The position numbers and the translations under genes are program-made. A DNA stretch of 64,000 nucleotides from Pleurotus djamor. Taxonomy: Eukaryota > Basidiomycota > Agaricomycetes > Agaricales > Pleurotaceae. Shown piece by piece: positions 35,719 to 48,481 of this stretch. The notes under the pieces are model-generated. The model was not told the origin of the DNA. It made no database searches and saw only the letters and a program-made list of their open reading frames with translations. Position 1 is the stretch's first letter, and each line of letters opens with the position of its first letter. The stretch is from positions 1 through 64,000 of the forward strand of contig JAPEVF010000121.1 of assembly GCA_029747585.1 (NCBI GenBank), given 5' to 3'.

Positions 35719-37079
35719 TCAATGGGAGCTTTGCATGTCGACAGGCTCGCTGTATGCTCGTACCCAGAGAAGTCCACCACCATCTATACTCGGATCCATA
35801 ATACACGAAAAATGAGTGCATTCGTTCAACACGGGCTTCTTCTGCAACCACTTCTGCACGTCCCGTACTCGGGGTAATTCTTGCTCCTGGATTGGCGACC
35901 TGCGACCCTTCCTCCATGGCGATCTCCGCCTCATTTTCCGTTGCCACATATCTACCAGTATTTGTTTCCTTTCGATACTATCTTCCAGAATACTCCTACT
36001 CATTCCTTCGATTGTCTCGCCGCTAGACTGTATGGCTTCTTTCCACTCGGACTTACTCCAGCCCTCCATGTAAATGTCGTGGTTAGTGGCAGCGATCAAG
36101 TAATCACCACCCTTTTCCGAGGCCTTGCCTATCCCCACGCCATCACCTACCTGCACCGCAGCACCCTGAAGGTTCTTCTCGAATAACAGAACCGTCGAAG
36201 GCGTGCAGAACACGAGATAACAGGGCGAAGTATGGAGTTTCGGAACGGTCGAAAGCAACGTGCGTGGTCGTGGAGGCTTTCCTGGTGAGAGTAGGATGTT
36301 ACGGAGGTGTGATGATATCGAGGGGCGAAGACCGAGGAGGAGAAGGAGTTGGTGGATGCGGTGCGAGATGGACGATGAGGTTGAGAGCATTCTCATGCGG
36401 TAATTCAGTGATATTGAGAGGCCTTGTCTAGAGTCATCTGGTCAGTACATTGGTCTCTCGAGGGCGTTAGTGTATTTACCTGACTCCAGTCAGTACGCCC
36501 GTATACCCAGCGTAGGTCACAGACCTTCAATGATTGTCTTGATTAGTCAATGTATAAGCTGACGGAAACAACAGCGTACCTCGCAACAACTTGACCGTTC
36601 CTCACGTATTCCACACATATAGTGAGTGGTCGCAGCTGCTCCATTTCCCAATCCAAGCCACGAAAGTGAACGACGCCTTCGGACTTGCCATCGAACCCGG
36701 CGTCAGGGACCCTCACGCCACCACTCACGCAGCCAGACATGATGTCCAGGAACGTGTTGTACGCGACAACCAAATGCCGTTGTATACCAGTCTCCTCGAC
36801 AATTCCAAGGATCTCTTCAGTCTCCTCCGAGGACGCCACACGCCGCAGCGCTAGTTTCGCGAGGACCTTGAATAAACGTGGATGTGGCATGTACGATAGA
36901 ACCTCGTCGTACAATGGTATTAGAGCTTGGAGTTCGCTTCTGAACCTTCTGCATATCTCGCGATGACGATCTCGTGGAGGCAGGGACAGGTCTATTCTGA
37001 ACGTTGGAGGCTGGAACGGTCGTCCTTCGCCATGCCTAGCATCATTGGATGTAACTTCCGAGGTAGTTCTTGAGCTCAT
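35719..37079 (-). CDS. Acid ceramidase / NAAA-like Ntn amidase
   Basis: Member of the acid ceramidase and N-acylethanolamine acid amidase family, which hydrolyses fatty amide bonds in lipids and self-cleaves to expose a Cys nucleophile. Three exons (37079-36580, 36524-36480, 36427-35719) total 417 residues. The N-terminal NAAA-beta-like part reads TFRIDLSLPPRDRHREICRR. The catalytic region has NTFLDIMSGCVSGGVRV (Cys nucleophile in SGC) and FRGLDWEMEQLRPLTI (conserved Arg and Asp). Then come SVTYAGYTGVLTGVR, QGLSISLNYR and the C-terminal IMDPSIDGGGLLWVRAYSEP. No signal peptide is seen from either this ATG or an in-frame one at 37187, unlike the lysosomal animal enzymes. The inner ATG has the better context (gaaATG). 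Confidence 0.85.
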
Positions 37080-37187
37080 TTCAAGTGCAGGATGAGGGTT
37101 GGGGGGAAGAAAGACGGGTCTGTGCGCTCCCGGGTCTTGGTCTGAGCGTTGGCCATGAGGAGGATGGTCATAGGCGCCCAGTGACAT

Positions 37188-38073
37188 CAGCTTTGTTTGC
37201 TTTGTGTGTCTGCCACCTCCTAAACCTCCTAAACTCGGTCACATGTTTCACTCGACCACCACTGGCACCAAACCACCATCGCGCTGTCAGCCGTCAGCGC
37301 GTCGGCCTGAGTCATTGGTGCTCGACATCTTACTTGGCCTGGCAGGAAATGGACGACGTCGCCAGTACGCCTTGATGATATACTATCGAAGGTTGTCATT
37401 CTTTCTATATGGAATCTGGATACGAAGTGACCTCTGAACCATGAAGCGCGTAAGTGGACATATCCCCGACGACGGTCATACCTAACGTCCGTGCTTAATC
37501 AGTAGCAATCTCTCCCTCCCATATGGTTGGCTAGAGTCGCCCTCTAGTTATGTGATCCGTTATTGCAGGAGAGCTAAAACGCCCGGAGGTAAGTACAGGC
37601 ACCGATTTTCCCGTAGGCTCACTGTCGCTCAACCTAGCCATTCTTGCATACCGATAGAACTTTGGTGCCGATGCGGCTCGGGTGGACATCGGACCAGGAT
37701 GGCTGATGCCAAGTGAACGCCTTCATCTAATAACGCGTCTATCCAAGTCTATTCCGTGCTAGAACGACGGAATAGAATGGTTGAACATAGATGATTGGTT
37801 CATTGCACAGCGCTCGCTCGTCCGTCGTGCCCATGCCTCCCGACATGCTCGAAGTGCCTGATCCACCGACGATCGTCTGATCAACCTTGCGCCCATATGG
37901 AGGTTGCTTTTCAACGTCCTCAGGCACTCCCATTGACTTACTTAGAATCATTCAGAGTCACCGAGTCTTCTTTTGTTCTTCATGACTTTTCGACATAACG
38001 ATATGCCCTAGTCCACATGGAACGTGTGCCCCTTTCGGAAATGGATAACCTCCAGCCACTTTGGGATATGGCG
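37188..38073. other. Intergenic region, promoters of amidase and P2
   Basis: Frames here are short and without motifs. The right end contains the P2 core promoter. I see no tRNA or repeat. Confidence 0.4.
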
Positions 38074-38080
38074 TATAAAA
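38074..38080 (+). promoter_or_regulatory. TATA box of P2
   Basis: TATAAAA stands 44 bp before the P2 start codon, matching sequence and spacing at P1 and P3. Confidence 0.75.
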
Positions 38081-38117
38081 GGAACGGGATACCTTTGAGG
38101 GAGAGGCCAGGAGAAAG

Positions 38118-41100
38118 ATGTATCTTTCTCAGCTAACCGTCCTCCTTGCAGGGGGACTGCTTTTCACTGGAACGCCATCTCAAGCTCAACGTTTTCGTAA
38201 CCAAGGGAATGCAAGGGTTGCCAATGTCCTCACCCCTGCTGATATCGTCTACGATTCAACACCAGCCGCTGTAGCATCTACGGTTGGTGTCACTGAAAGC
38301 GCAGGATCTACGTCGTCATCGTCGATTAGCACATCCTTGTCCACCGGCGTATCGAGCTCGTCTAGCTTCGTGAGCTTATCTACTTCGATATCTGTGTCTT
38401 CGCCTGCGCCAGCGAGCCCCTCGCCTTCATCTTCCGTCATCTCATCTTCGACTTCAACCCTCGCACCTTCTGTCTCTGCCTTGACGTCGTCTCTTCCCAC
38501 TACGACGTCGCCAAGCTCAGCCGCAGTTCCCACTACTACTTCCTTGGAAAGAAGAGATGCTATTCCAGCATGCCTCAACTCAGTCGAGTTATCGTGCTAC
38601 AACTTGGCCGCAAATTGCATTGACTCTGTCAATTGGGGTGTACGTTGAGCATTCTGTCTCAACCAGGCTTTCTGCTCACGCCTCTCCTCTAGAATCGCAA
38701 TAGCATCTGGAGTATCCAGTCATGTGTCGCAGCGGCCACTTGCTACGGGGTAAGCTCCTCATAAAATGGCCCCTTCTTGACTAATCCACTCTAAAATACA
38801 GGTTGGCGATTTGATATCAAGCGTTAACTGTCAGACGGGTTTCTCCTTAGGGAACGCAGATGAAGGCAACCTTGACTACAATGTAGTGTATATTCTCTCT
38901 GGGGCAATATTTCGATGTGCTAATCGTCGGCTGCTTTCCGTCATCCATCAGATCTACGCAGAAATTGTTGGTTCCTGTGCTTGGGACCCCAATGGCTGGT
39001 TTGTCGACTATCACTATCAGTGACATCCTATCCTTGACTGATTACCCTTGCTTTGACAGCCCGATCACGCAGCAAAACTACATCGATTTTTACTACAGTA
39101 CTCTGTCTTTGATCAACACTGGGAATTGGCCCGCGTAATCCCTCTTCATTTCTTCCTTATGCATGAGCTCATCCCCGTGCTAGTAATGTTGGTGTTGTCA
39201 CCGGATTCTGGAGCCCAATACTCTCCTGGGCTGCAACTGGAACCACGATCCCATACACAAAGTCAGTATCAATGGCGTTCCAACTTATTTACCTATTTAC
39301 TGATCGGTAACAGTTTCAACGACTGGTTGCATTTCTCATCTTTCCCTTCCGCTCCACCAACGGTGAGTCTTGCTATTCTACTGGCCAGGTAATCTACTTA
39401 GGCCTCTCCATGAGATCACCTATCAACCCCCAGGTACTACCTATACCGCCGTCCCATGGAGTGTGTTCATTTCTAAGTATGACTGTCAGATATTTGCTTT
39501 GCTGACTCCATCTTGCAGATCCTAATCCTGTGCCTACATCCGGAGCGACCTCTCAAACCTTTATTCGCTCTGCAACAACGGTTATCATAGCCATCCCCAC
39601 AGTCACTGTGACGGTTACTGTGGGAGGCGCTACCATCACAGTAGCCCCTGGAGGTACTCCTGTCAATGCATTGGTACCAACCGACGTTACCCAACCGGGT
39701 GCGGTTACGCCAACGTTCAGTATGTATCATTCGTTACAAGCGCGGTGCCCAAGACTAATCTTATATAGATTACAATCCAATACCTCCTCCCACAGCTTCG
39801 TCAGTGACCTTCGTGTCGGGCACGTGGACGAGTATTGTAGCCGCTCCTACGGCCACTGACCAACCAGTCACTGTCAACGGTCCTCCAGATGACGGTGACG
39901 ACGACGATGATAACGATTCATGGATTCTTGCGCTTGGTCTGCTGGGATTGTTTTTCATTGGGAGCATCCCATCTTCGGTCTCTGTCGTTGGCGCTACAAC
40001 TCCTGCACCAACACCCCCTCCCGACTGGACAGATCCAACTGATTGGGTCCCGCCCCCACCACCTCCTGGGGGCGGTAATAATGACCCCGACGATCCCGAC
40101 GACGATGACGACGATGATGACGATGATGATGATCCTGTCGTTTGCTTCAGCCTACTGCCGCCCTACACCCTCCCATATGATGGCGGAGGGCCTGAGGATC
40201 CTGAATTGCTTCGTCGGAGCCTTGACCTGGGAAACTACAAGAATATATCCGAACGCTCCACTCAGCTATTCAAACGAGCGACTAGACGTCAGTATCATTC
40301 ACACACATGCAGCGACATTGCCTGATGTGTCAAATTTCTCTAGGTATCACTCTGGGTAATTGTGGCACCGTTTACCAGTTCACGGACTTCAATATGGGTG
40401 CTGCGACATGGTATACGCTTGACCCACTTGGCGGGCCCAATGCACCAAACTCCAATACGAATATTCAGGTCACGAATGGTGCCACACATGTAGCCAACGA
40501 TGGCAAAGTCAGTGCGTATCATAAATACCCTGCCTTCATCCTTCGAATGACTTGGCTTACTATCTTTCATTTCAGAGGAGCATGTCTTTGAGTGAGTACC
40601 GGCGACTCCAATAGAGTTGAGTATACCTACTTACTTTGGCTCCAAGGTTCCGGTTCATCAGGGACTTTATTGAGAACCAGTTCAACACGCAAGGAGGTGG
40701 TGGCGACTGCGCGTGGTAGGTTATCCTCATGCTCTTCTTCTCTCTCGTAGTTGATGACATGTTTAGGCTTACCACTAACCTATGGAATTACAACCAACCC
40801 GACGGCCAACCTACCCACGTTCACCTCAGAAATGCGATCGACCATGTATGTCCACCCAATCTTCAACGAAAAACACATTTGATTCAAGTGCAATAGGTTG
40901 ACAATTGCGTCTGGGTTGACGAACGTTGGTCTTCACTAGAATCTTAGATGATAATCTCTGACTGACGTTCTTCGTTTCAGCCATCAACAAAGGTTTGTTG
41001 GAGTCTTCGTGACCTAACGGTTTTTGACTCTGACTCGTAATTCACAGCGAAATCTTATGTGACCAATAACCAGAAAGGAAGCGCGAATGACCCCCCGCTT

Positions 41101-42324
41101 TCTGGCATAATTGATGGCCTAGCTGATCTCAATCCGTCAGCAAATGGATACCAAATAGAGATGCTCATCCGCGCATTCGGTATGTTGGGACAATGTGAGT
41201 GCTTTTGTTTGTTGTGCTCCTATGCAGATTCAACGTAATGCTCCCATCTAGACTTCACTTTGAACGCGAACGCGCTTGTCATTACGACCACTCGTATCCA
41301 AAACGCGCTCGCATTAATCACGCCCGCCACACCTGCGTACCCACCACTCGATGTCAGATTCAACAATTACTTCCGCAACCTCATGTCACAGTACTCCAAC
41401 CGCATAACGTACGTCACATTACTCGTCGCATTGAGTAGTCCAAAGTCACAGTGATTGTTAGCTCTCGTGGAGTGAACATGCTTGACTACTACCGCGCTCA
41501 AATAAATGATATTTTGCAAGACCAAATCGCAAACAACCCTCCTGGTAACCCAATCCCTACCGTACCTCAGTGTTGGCCAGTATATCACGATGGAACCGTG
41601 AGTTTTCCCTCGACCAAGCCGCGGCATTCTCTCAGCTTTGAGCCTTCAGATTCGTAACCGTCTTCAAGGTGGTGGAGTGAACTGGCAGGTAAATATTATC
41701 CTAACATATAGGTTCGACTTTGAACTTATGCTCCCTATCAGAACTTTGTGCCTCAAGCTATTGCCCACCCACCTTGCAATGTCGCAGGTCAAAGTGGCTC
41801 GTTCATTCTCTTCTATGATGCGAACTCAGGGCAGCCAATCACCTTTGTTGGCAATCCCGTCTTCCAGATTGCAGCTCTCGGCGGGGTGCGTCGCTATCAG
41901 TGTCTCTATGCGTTCTACCCTCTGATCAGCCGATTCTTAGACCTTCTTCGACCTATGGCTCCCCAGTGCCCCCGCCATCTACTACGATGTTGACCTGGCG
42001 CCACCGTATGGCCCTACCTGTAACGGAGTGCATTTCATTACACGGGCAGCCCCTGGCCAAACTGGGGCTGGCTTCCGACTGGCTACTTGGGACCAAGATT
42101 GTCCAGGTGGCGGTGGTCCTGGTCTTTCTAATCTGCACGTCACCGACAACAACGGCAACCGGATGTTCTGCATGTTCAACAACTTTAATGACGGAACCCA
42201 CACGTTCGCCATTGACTGTGGCCCTTCGCAGAACGTCGTGGAGGATTGCATAACTCATGTGAACGTGGTGGATGGTGTCGCCAATGGACGTGCATCTATA
42301 CCTTTCATGCGCTTCCAAGGATAG
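38118..42324 (+). CDS. P2: large secreted multi-intron protein, intact copy
   Basis: The only complete, unbroken member of the P family here; about 1,010 residues in about 21 exons with introns near 50-60 nt. Signal peptide (MYLSQLTVLLAGGLLFTG...SQA) is followed by a Ser/Thr-rich segment to residue about 148, then LERRDAIPACLN, a Kex2-like site before a Cys-bearing domain (CYNLAANCIDSVNWG, SCVAAATCYG, SVNCQTGFSLGN, CAWDPNG). A Thr/Val-rich part follows, then PPDDGDDDDDNDSW, hydrophobic ILALGLLGLFFIGSIPSS, a Pro-rich run, about 12 Asp in a row, and dibasic sites. The C-terminal 450 residues are best conserved with P1 (AKSYVTNNQKGS, MLIRAFGMLGQ, ATWDQDCPGG, DNNGNRMFCMFNNFND, FMRFQG). The HVFE...F..DF segment faintly recalls C-terminal parts of fungal GH18 chitinases, but no catalytic motif is seen. 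Function unknown. Confidence 0.85.
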
Positions 42325-43025
42325 ATAATACATATTTTCCGTTAGCAAACCAAGGTCACAGAACTTCATGTAATAATTTTAATTATTTCCGTTATCATTC
42401 TACCTCCCTAGAATGTGTTTGTTCCTATCTCTGAAAAGCTTGACTGAAGCTGCAAATTGGGAAGCGAGGTTGAGGCATCGCGGCTTGGAGAGGCATAGGC
42501 CAAGAAGTCAAAATCTCTGAACTAGGAAGTAAGTGGAGGGCCTCGTGGCGCTTATGAAAGCCTTCAAAGGTACTTATGCTTCAAATCAAGTTTACAGAGA
42601 AGTTGTTGAAAAGAAGGCTCAAGACGCTGTATTCGCACGTGCTAGCTTTGCTTCGATAAGCTCTGAAGGTTGTGATTTAAAGTCGATAATATAAGCTTGG
42701 AAGTGTTGATGGCCAGCTGGCACCAGTGACGACAAACGGATGCGACATTGAAGGGCCATAAAGCATCGTGTCTGGGGCTTTTACCCGATAGGCGATGTCC
42801 ACTGGGTAATTTGGATTCTACCGACTTAGACTGAAGACAAAGGAGAGGANTTTTCGGGGGGGGGGGGTGAAACACTGGTGTTCGTGGTTCGGGAAACCTT
42901 CGTGCTGATTGAGATTTTATACTTGCTCCGCATCGATAGGAGAGGTATTTCGGTAAATCCCAAACAAATCAAAAACAAAATACGTAAGTCGTAGGTGGGT
43001 GCATGTAGACAAGTACACGATAATC
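42325..43025. other. Intergenic 3' region with poly-G run
   Basis: This separates convergent P2 and the VPS9 gene. A run of G near 42858 with an adjacent N at 42850 marks a sequencing weak spot. No supported gene is present. Confidence 0.4.
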
Positions 43026-46000
43026 TTACTCAACAAATCCACCTGCAGCTCGTATCCCATTGACAAGACGTCGATAATCCTTCAGCAACTCTGCCACTTC
43101 CAAAATCTTCAAATCACCGTCACTACAACTCATGAATCTCTCATTGGGCGGTGCTAGTCGGAGTGAGCCAGCAGGAGAGGGTGGTCCAGAGTACACAGGG
43201 CTTTCCAATCGCTGAGAGCCGCTGGTATAGGAAGGTGGAAGTATTGAGGGTCGTCGTGACGGCGGTGATCCCTGCGTAGAAAATGATTGAGTCAGGGCCA
43301 AAGAAGGTGATAAGAAAGCGCCTACCTTCAGCGACCCCATACCAGACACAGAAGCCAACCTATCGGTCAAGCTCTTCCTCCCTGTCCCACTTCTACTCCG
43401 TCCATTCTTCTGCCTCTCACTCATCATACTCTCAAAGCTCCTTATGCTCCTCGCGTCGAACTCCTTCTTCAAGCTCCCACCACCCATAAGGATTGGCTCT
43501 CCATCTCCTTCCTCACCATCGTCGTCTTCATCTTCACCGGAATCATCACCAGTATCATCCGTAACTGACGAAGACTCGTCGTCTGTCTGTTTAGCCGACT
43601 TGACAGACGCAGGCCTCGAAACAGGTAACAGCGGCTGTCCATTCTCTTCCTGTGCCAATTTACTCCTCGCTCCAGGAATCGGCAATGACGCCGCAATACT
43701 TGCTAGCGAGAACCCACTACTCTGTCTCCGCAACAACCCAAATCCTGCTCTACCACCAGCATGCGCTTCGTCGATAGGCGAAGGAATGGCGTTGATAGGT
43801 GATGGGTTGAGGGGGCTATTCGGGTTATTGGTGATGATAGACCGAAGAATGGTAAATGAGGAATCTACGACGCCAGTGATCACTTTATTCGCAGCGTCGA
43901 CGCTTTGCCCGACTTTTCCGCGAATTTCTTCGAGACGTGCGATAGCTACTTCTGGTGTGGGAGGAGTTAAGACAGATGGGCTCCTCGGAACAGGTAAGGG
44001 CGTCAAGTCCGCAGTGCTATCATTCCAATCAATGTCGGGTCTCACTTCCAAAGGGAAAAAAACCACAAACCTCATGACCTTATTCGTATCACTCAATCCC
44101 AACGCAGCAAGATCCACATTCTCCAAAAACTCAGCAACAGCCAACAGATTAATCAAGCAATAGCTTTCTTCCCCACCGATCGATTGATTCCTAAATCTTT
44201 GTGTGAAAAGTAGATGAGAGACGAGGTGTGGGGGGTTGGCTTTGACGACGGAGAAAATTATCATGGGGAGCAGGACGTCTCCAGACACGGGAGTTGGTGC
44301 TTTGCGTGGCTCGGGGGAGAACGATAGGCGGGCGGGTTCGTCCATCTTTGGAGGTGATGGAGGTAACGATGGTTGGGGAGTGGCGCCATCAGCAACTACG
44401 GTACTCGATGCCGGCGCGTCCTCCAACACTTCCTTATCCTCCGCTCCAGAGGGCGCATCGGCGTCAGACAGGATGATCTTTGGCGACATTTCAGCTGCCG
44501 CTGACTCCTCCGCTCCAGGTGTCGGTGTTGTAAGAGTTGAAGAGGGTTCTTGCACCAAGGGTAAAGGCGAATCAGTCACTGGTAGCCCAGTGATTGGTTT
44601 CTCGGTTATTGGTGTAGGGAGAGCCGAGGCAACTTTGGCTTCCTCTTGTGATTTTAACCGTATTGGAGGTAGTCTAGAAAGGCCGTCTATTTGACTGATC
44701 AAACCAGAGGGAGATGTAAAACGTGAATGTACCCACCTACGACAATTTTATGAGCCGCAACGAGGACAGCAGCTTTATCCCCAGGTGACCGACACGCCAC
44801 ATCAAGCTGTGTAAGAGCTAGAAAAAGTCATAAACATGCCGAAACAAGATATATCCGTCCTTGGACACTTACTTTCGCCGCAGGCTTTGACGACTAAATT
44901 CAACTCGGTGGACATATCACCAACAACGATATCAAGATGTTCCAAGCCAAGATCCAACATATTCAGCGCAGCAACACGCCCGGAAAGAGCTTCATCATGC
45001 GAAGCATCATCCGACGTAGGCTGCATGAATATCCTAAAATATGCACAACGTCAACATAACACGTTCATCATCGTTTTACCCAGAACAGAAACTTGAACTG
45101 ACCTATCATAGAACAACGAACAAATCGTCCTCTCAATAGTCTCCATAATCTCCATGACCTTAGCCTCACTATCCACCTTCTGAGGCGTCGCTTCAGGCAC
45201 ACCCTGACTCTGACTCTGATCCTCCCTCTTCCGACTCAAAAACGGCGTACTCCCACCTCTCAAATCCTCCTCCAACGAAGCATAAAAATCCTGAAACCTC
45301 TCACACAGATCCTCCGGTGTCTCCTGTATCGGATTCACCACCAACATAGAAGACGAAGACGGCGACGCCCCAGGTGGTGTCCCCTCCACAACAACCTGCG
45401 GAGCCTTCTTCGCCTTCCTCGGCGAAGGATTCCTCGACGCCTTAATCAACGGATAGAAATCCGCACTAAACTGATGTACACGTTCAATAACAGACGCGGG
45501 TATCCCCTGAAGGCTCTCCTTGAGTTCGGCCCTCAATGCCCTATTGATCTCCTTGCCGATATCCTTAAAGACGACTTTATGTGAGATCGCGAGCGCGGAG
45601 ATTTCGGAAACATGGTCGGCATCGATGGAGGTGGGTGGGGGCGTTGGTGTAGGTGGGTTGGAGGGGTTTGGTGAGGGCGGTTGCTTGTGACCGAAGAGCG
45701 ACGCGAAGGGGTTGGATAGTCGGGATACTGATGCTGGAGCTGGGCGAGCGCCGGGACGAGGAGGTAATGGGGGTTTGGTCAGTGACGCCCGAGGGGGTAA
45801 AGATAGAGGTGATGAAGGTGATGAGATGGTGAACGAAGGGTAAGGACTTGGGCTAGATAATGCAAAATGATGAGGTAAAGGTGGAAGCGTGGCGAAAGAT
45901 GTTGAACGTGTGGATGGAAACGCGATGTCACGGAAGTGCTTTGTAGTTGGATGGATGGATGAACGGAATACTAAAGTCTGCCTAATATTTCGGGTTTGTT

Positions 46001-46666
46001 AGACATAGGCTGAACAGGATGAACGAGATATTTACCCGTCTAAGTATCCTCGTAGGCCAGATAAGGTGACCACAGCCGACCTATCCCCTGGCTTCTCTTC
46101 GCGGTAGACGATGTGATCCTTCACGAAAGCAGGTGTGCATTTGGTACTGGGAACCGCTTGTTCAGTGGGCAGCAACAGCGTAGCCTATCAATCAAGTCAC
46201 TTAGAGCCATGCAGAGTTACACATCCCGTCCGATACACACCTTTCCATTCGTAATCGCATTCCAAACCTCATTCCACTCCGGCCCATTATCCGCCTCCCC
46301 AACCAACGTATCCAAAATCAACCACCCAACACTCGTCGTATCCAACCCCATATTCTGCGCTGCAGCCTTCAGATTCATCAACTGGAGTTTACTCGTCGCA
46401 TCTCCCTGGTGTTGATGTGGTGGTGAGGCGGTGACAACGGGGGATTGGACCGTCGTCCCGGTAGTTGTCGATGATGGAGATACACGTTGTCTAGGTGTGT
46501 ACGGAACGTATGGTGAGCTGATTGTTGGGGTAGAGTTGGGGTCATGCTGGGGAGATGATGGCGCGAGGAGAGGGTGTGTCGTGAGGCTTTCGTGTGACGG
46601 CGTACGAGGAACGCGTCCTATAGACGTCGCGGGGAACAGAGCGTCCCGGTTGCTCGCCGTGCTCAT
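43026..46666 (-). CDS. VPS9-domain protein, probable Rab5-family GEF
   Basis: Large multi-exon protein starting at 46666 (MSTASNRDALFPATSIGRVP). The early region has KLQLMNLKAAAQNMGLDTTS, then long Ser/Pro-rich low-complexity parts (PPLPPRPGARP). Next comes a helical segment (ALRAELKESLQGIPASVIER, ETPEDLCERFQDFYASLEED, KVMEIMETIERTICSLFYDR, LNMLDLGLEHLDIVVGD) leading into VPS9 motifs spread over several exons: DKAAVLVAAHKIVVDGLSRL and, after a Pro/Ser/Thr-rich insert, DVLLPMIIFSVVKANPPHLV and YCLINLLAVAEFLENVDL. VPS9 domains catalyse GDP release from Rab5/Vps21 on endosomes. The long insert (about 120 residues) splitting the VPS9 domain is notable. The C-terminal third is Ser-rich with an acidic tract (DDSGEDEDDDGEEGDGE) and ends GIRAAGGFVE. 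Divergent from eL37 with 368 bp between starts. Confidence 0.85.
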
Positions 46667-47034
46667 CGTTGTCTACAACGTCCGGCTAAGCCAATATAAA
46701 GCTCAGGGCTGGTCAAATGCTCGACCACCAGGATATCTGTGGGTTTGGGGTGTCGTTATTTCGTTCTCTAATATGTCTTCAGTCGCACGACCTAGCTTCC
46801 GTCGTGAATTTATGTTACGCCAGGTTTCTTGACACTTTGAACGATAAAAAACATTGAATCCCACGAAGAGATGTGATAAATGATGAGGCGGCCTTAGCAA
46901 AGTCAATGATATCGAGCGCCTAACTCAAGCGCTTCCTCCACGTGTCGAATTTCCCATGCACCGACTGCAAGGGTCCACCACACTACCCAAACGCCAAAAA
47001 CCTCACCGACACCGACAAACCTCAAGACTCCAAG

Positions 47035-47881
47035 ATGGTGAGTGTCCATTATGCCGCTTTTATGCTCGAGAGGGTGTCTTTGATGCTGTGGGATGCTGTT
47101 CGGACGGATTGGATGTGGCCAGGAGTATAGAATTGGGTGGATTAGAGAGGATCAACTTGGATGAGGTTTTCGGAGGGGTTAGTAGTGTGATGTTGTCGTT
47201 GGGTGATTTGGAGTGTCGTCTACGAGCTAGTTGGAATGGCTGGGGCGAGGGCATTGGATTTGTGCTGCATCTCCCATATCTTCCTTCTGAATGTCCTCTC
47301 GATCCAGTAACTGACTTATTTTGTTCCTAGACGAAAGGTTAGTCTCACAAAAGCTCATCAATCTGTTTCGTCCCAGATCACTCATCGTGACCTCCCCTTC
47401 TTCGCCCTCGATGAATAGGAACATCGTCCTTCGGGTGAGTTCCCTTCTACACATATTGCAGAATTCACGTCTCTAATGAGTGGAATTCTCTATGCAGTAA
47501 GAGACACACCAAATCGCACACTCTGTGCCGCCGCTGCGGCAACCGTGCCTTCCACAGACAACACAAAAGTACGATAATATCTGTGTTATCTTAGTGTTCA
47601 AGGGCTGATCAGTGCTCGACTAGCTTGCGGTCAATGCGGGTATCCCTCTGCCAAGTTGCGCTCGTATGAGTGGGGACAGAAGGCCAAACGCAGAAAGACC
47701 ACTGGAACTGGTCGTATGAGATACTTGAAGGATGTCTCAAGGAGATTCAAAAACGGATTCCGGTTCGTCTTTCTCGTCCCTCGCTTCGATAGAAAATCCC
47801 GCGATTTTAAAGCCTGTTTTCATTTCATCTAGAGAGAACACCGTAGCGAAGAAGCGGACCAAAGCTACGACGGAGGCTTGA
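47035..47881 (+). CDS. rpl37: 60S ribosomal protein eL37 (RPL37)
   Basis: Zinc-binding protein of the large cytosolic ribosomal subunit. Six exons (47035-47037, 47331-47337, 47419-47434, 47498-47568, 47624-47762, 47833-47881) sum to 94 codons plus stop, close to the human length of 97. The protein reads [20 protein letters not shown], with the four zinc Cys in CRRCG and CGQCG, then [20 protein letters not shown] and a lineage-specific tail ending KRTKATTEA. The start codon is the last three bases of exon 1, directly followed by a 293-nt intron. Exons 2 and 3 are only 7 and 16 nt. Splice-site consensus and the intact conserved protein make this structure secure. Confidence 0.93.
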
Positions 47882-48472
47882 AGTCCAGGATTTGATGTCA
47901 ACATACACACATAACCATAACATCGAAGTGCCTCCTTCCAGGGCATGCTTCTTTCCTCGTCCGTGTCCCAATTATGTACCCATGCATAGGTCGCCAACCC
48001 CAGCAGCTGAAAATGTCTATCCATGCCTCATGCTCATTCTCCTCTCATCCCGATTGGTGGTGTGAAATTTGAATTATGTAATCAAATAACCAAGAAATCG
48101 AACAATGACATTGCAAGAAAAAGGTCAATCTGGCACAACCAAGTAGCAACCCCAGTCTCCCAGGAGCTACTGTACGAGTAGGAACACAATCGGGCAGACC
48201 AGATTGATGCCATGACCAAATTCTAGGATAGGGGAATGAGCTCCTGACTCCTAGCGCCTCTCATCTACGCACTTTTCCTAAAAATGGAAGGTTTCCCACG
48301 ATCAGTGCAGGTGTCTTCAGGCGGAAAACTACGTAAACATGCTTGCAACGCAGGAAAAAAGTGACGTGTCGCTGTCCTTGTTGGATTGGGTAAATGGTAA
48401 ATTCCGCAGCCAATGATTCAGGGGAGCATCGAGGGCGCCAAGGTGATAAAGATTGATGCATGGAGCATGACT

Positions 48473-48481
48473 ATCTGATAA
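48473..48481 (+). promoter_or_regulatory. Candidate iron-regulatory GATA site (ATCTGATAA)
   Basis: ATCTGATAA matches the extended ATCWGATAA site known to be bound by fungal SRE/SreA/Urbs1-type repressors. It lies about 850 bp upstream of the gene for exactly such a factor, so autoregulation is possible. A 9-base site with one two-fold position is expected about once in 64 kb by chance. Confidence 0.4.

Noticed and set aside
43444..44163. 239-codon plus-strand frame
   Set aside because: Exact antisense of Ser/Pro-rich VPS9-gene exons; low-complexity coding sequence gives long antisense frames.
46942..47330. Two plus-strand frames upstream of eL37
   Set aside because: They cover the 5' leader and first intron of eL37 and end without any recognised motif.
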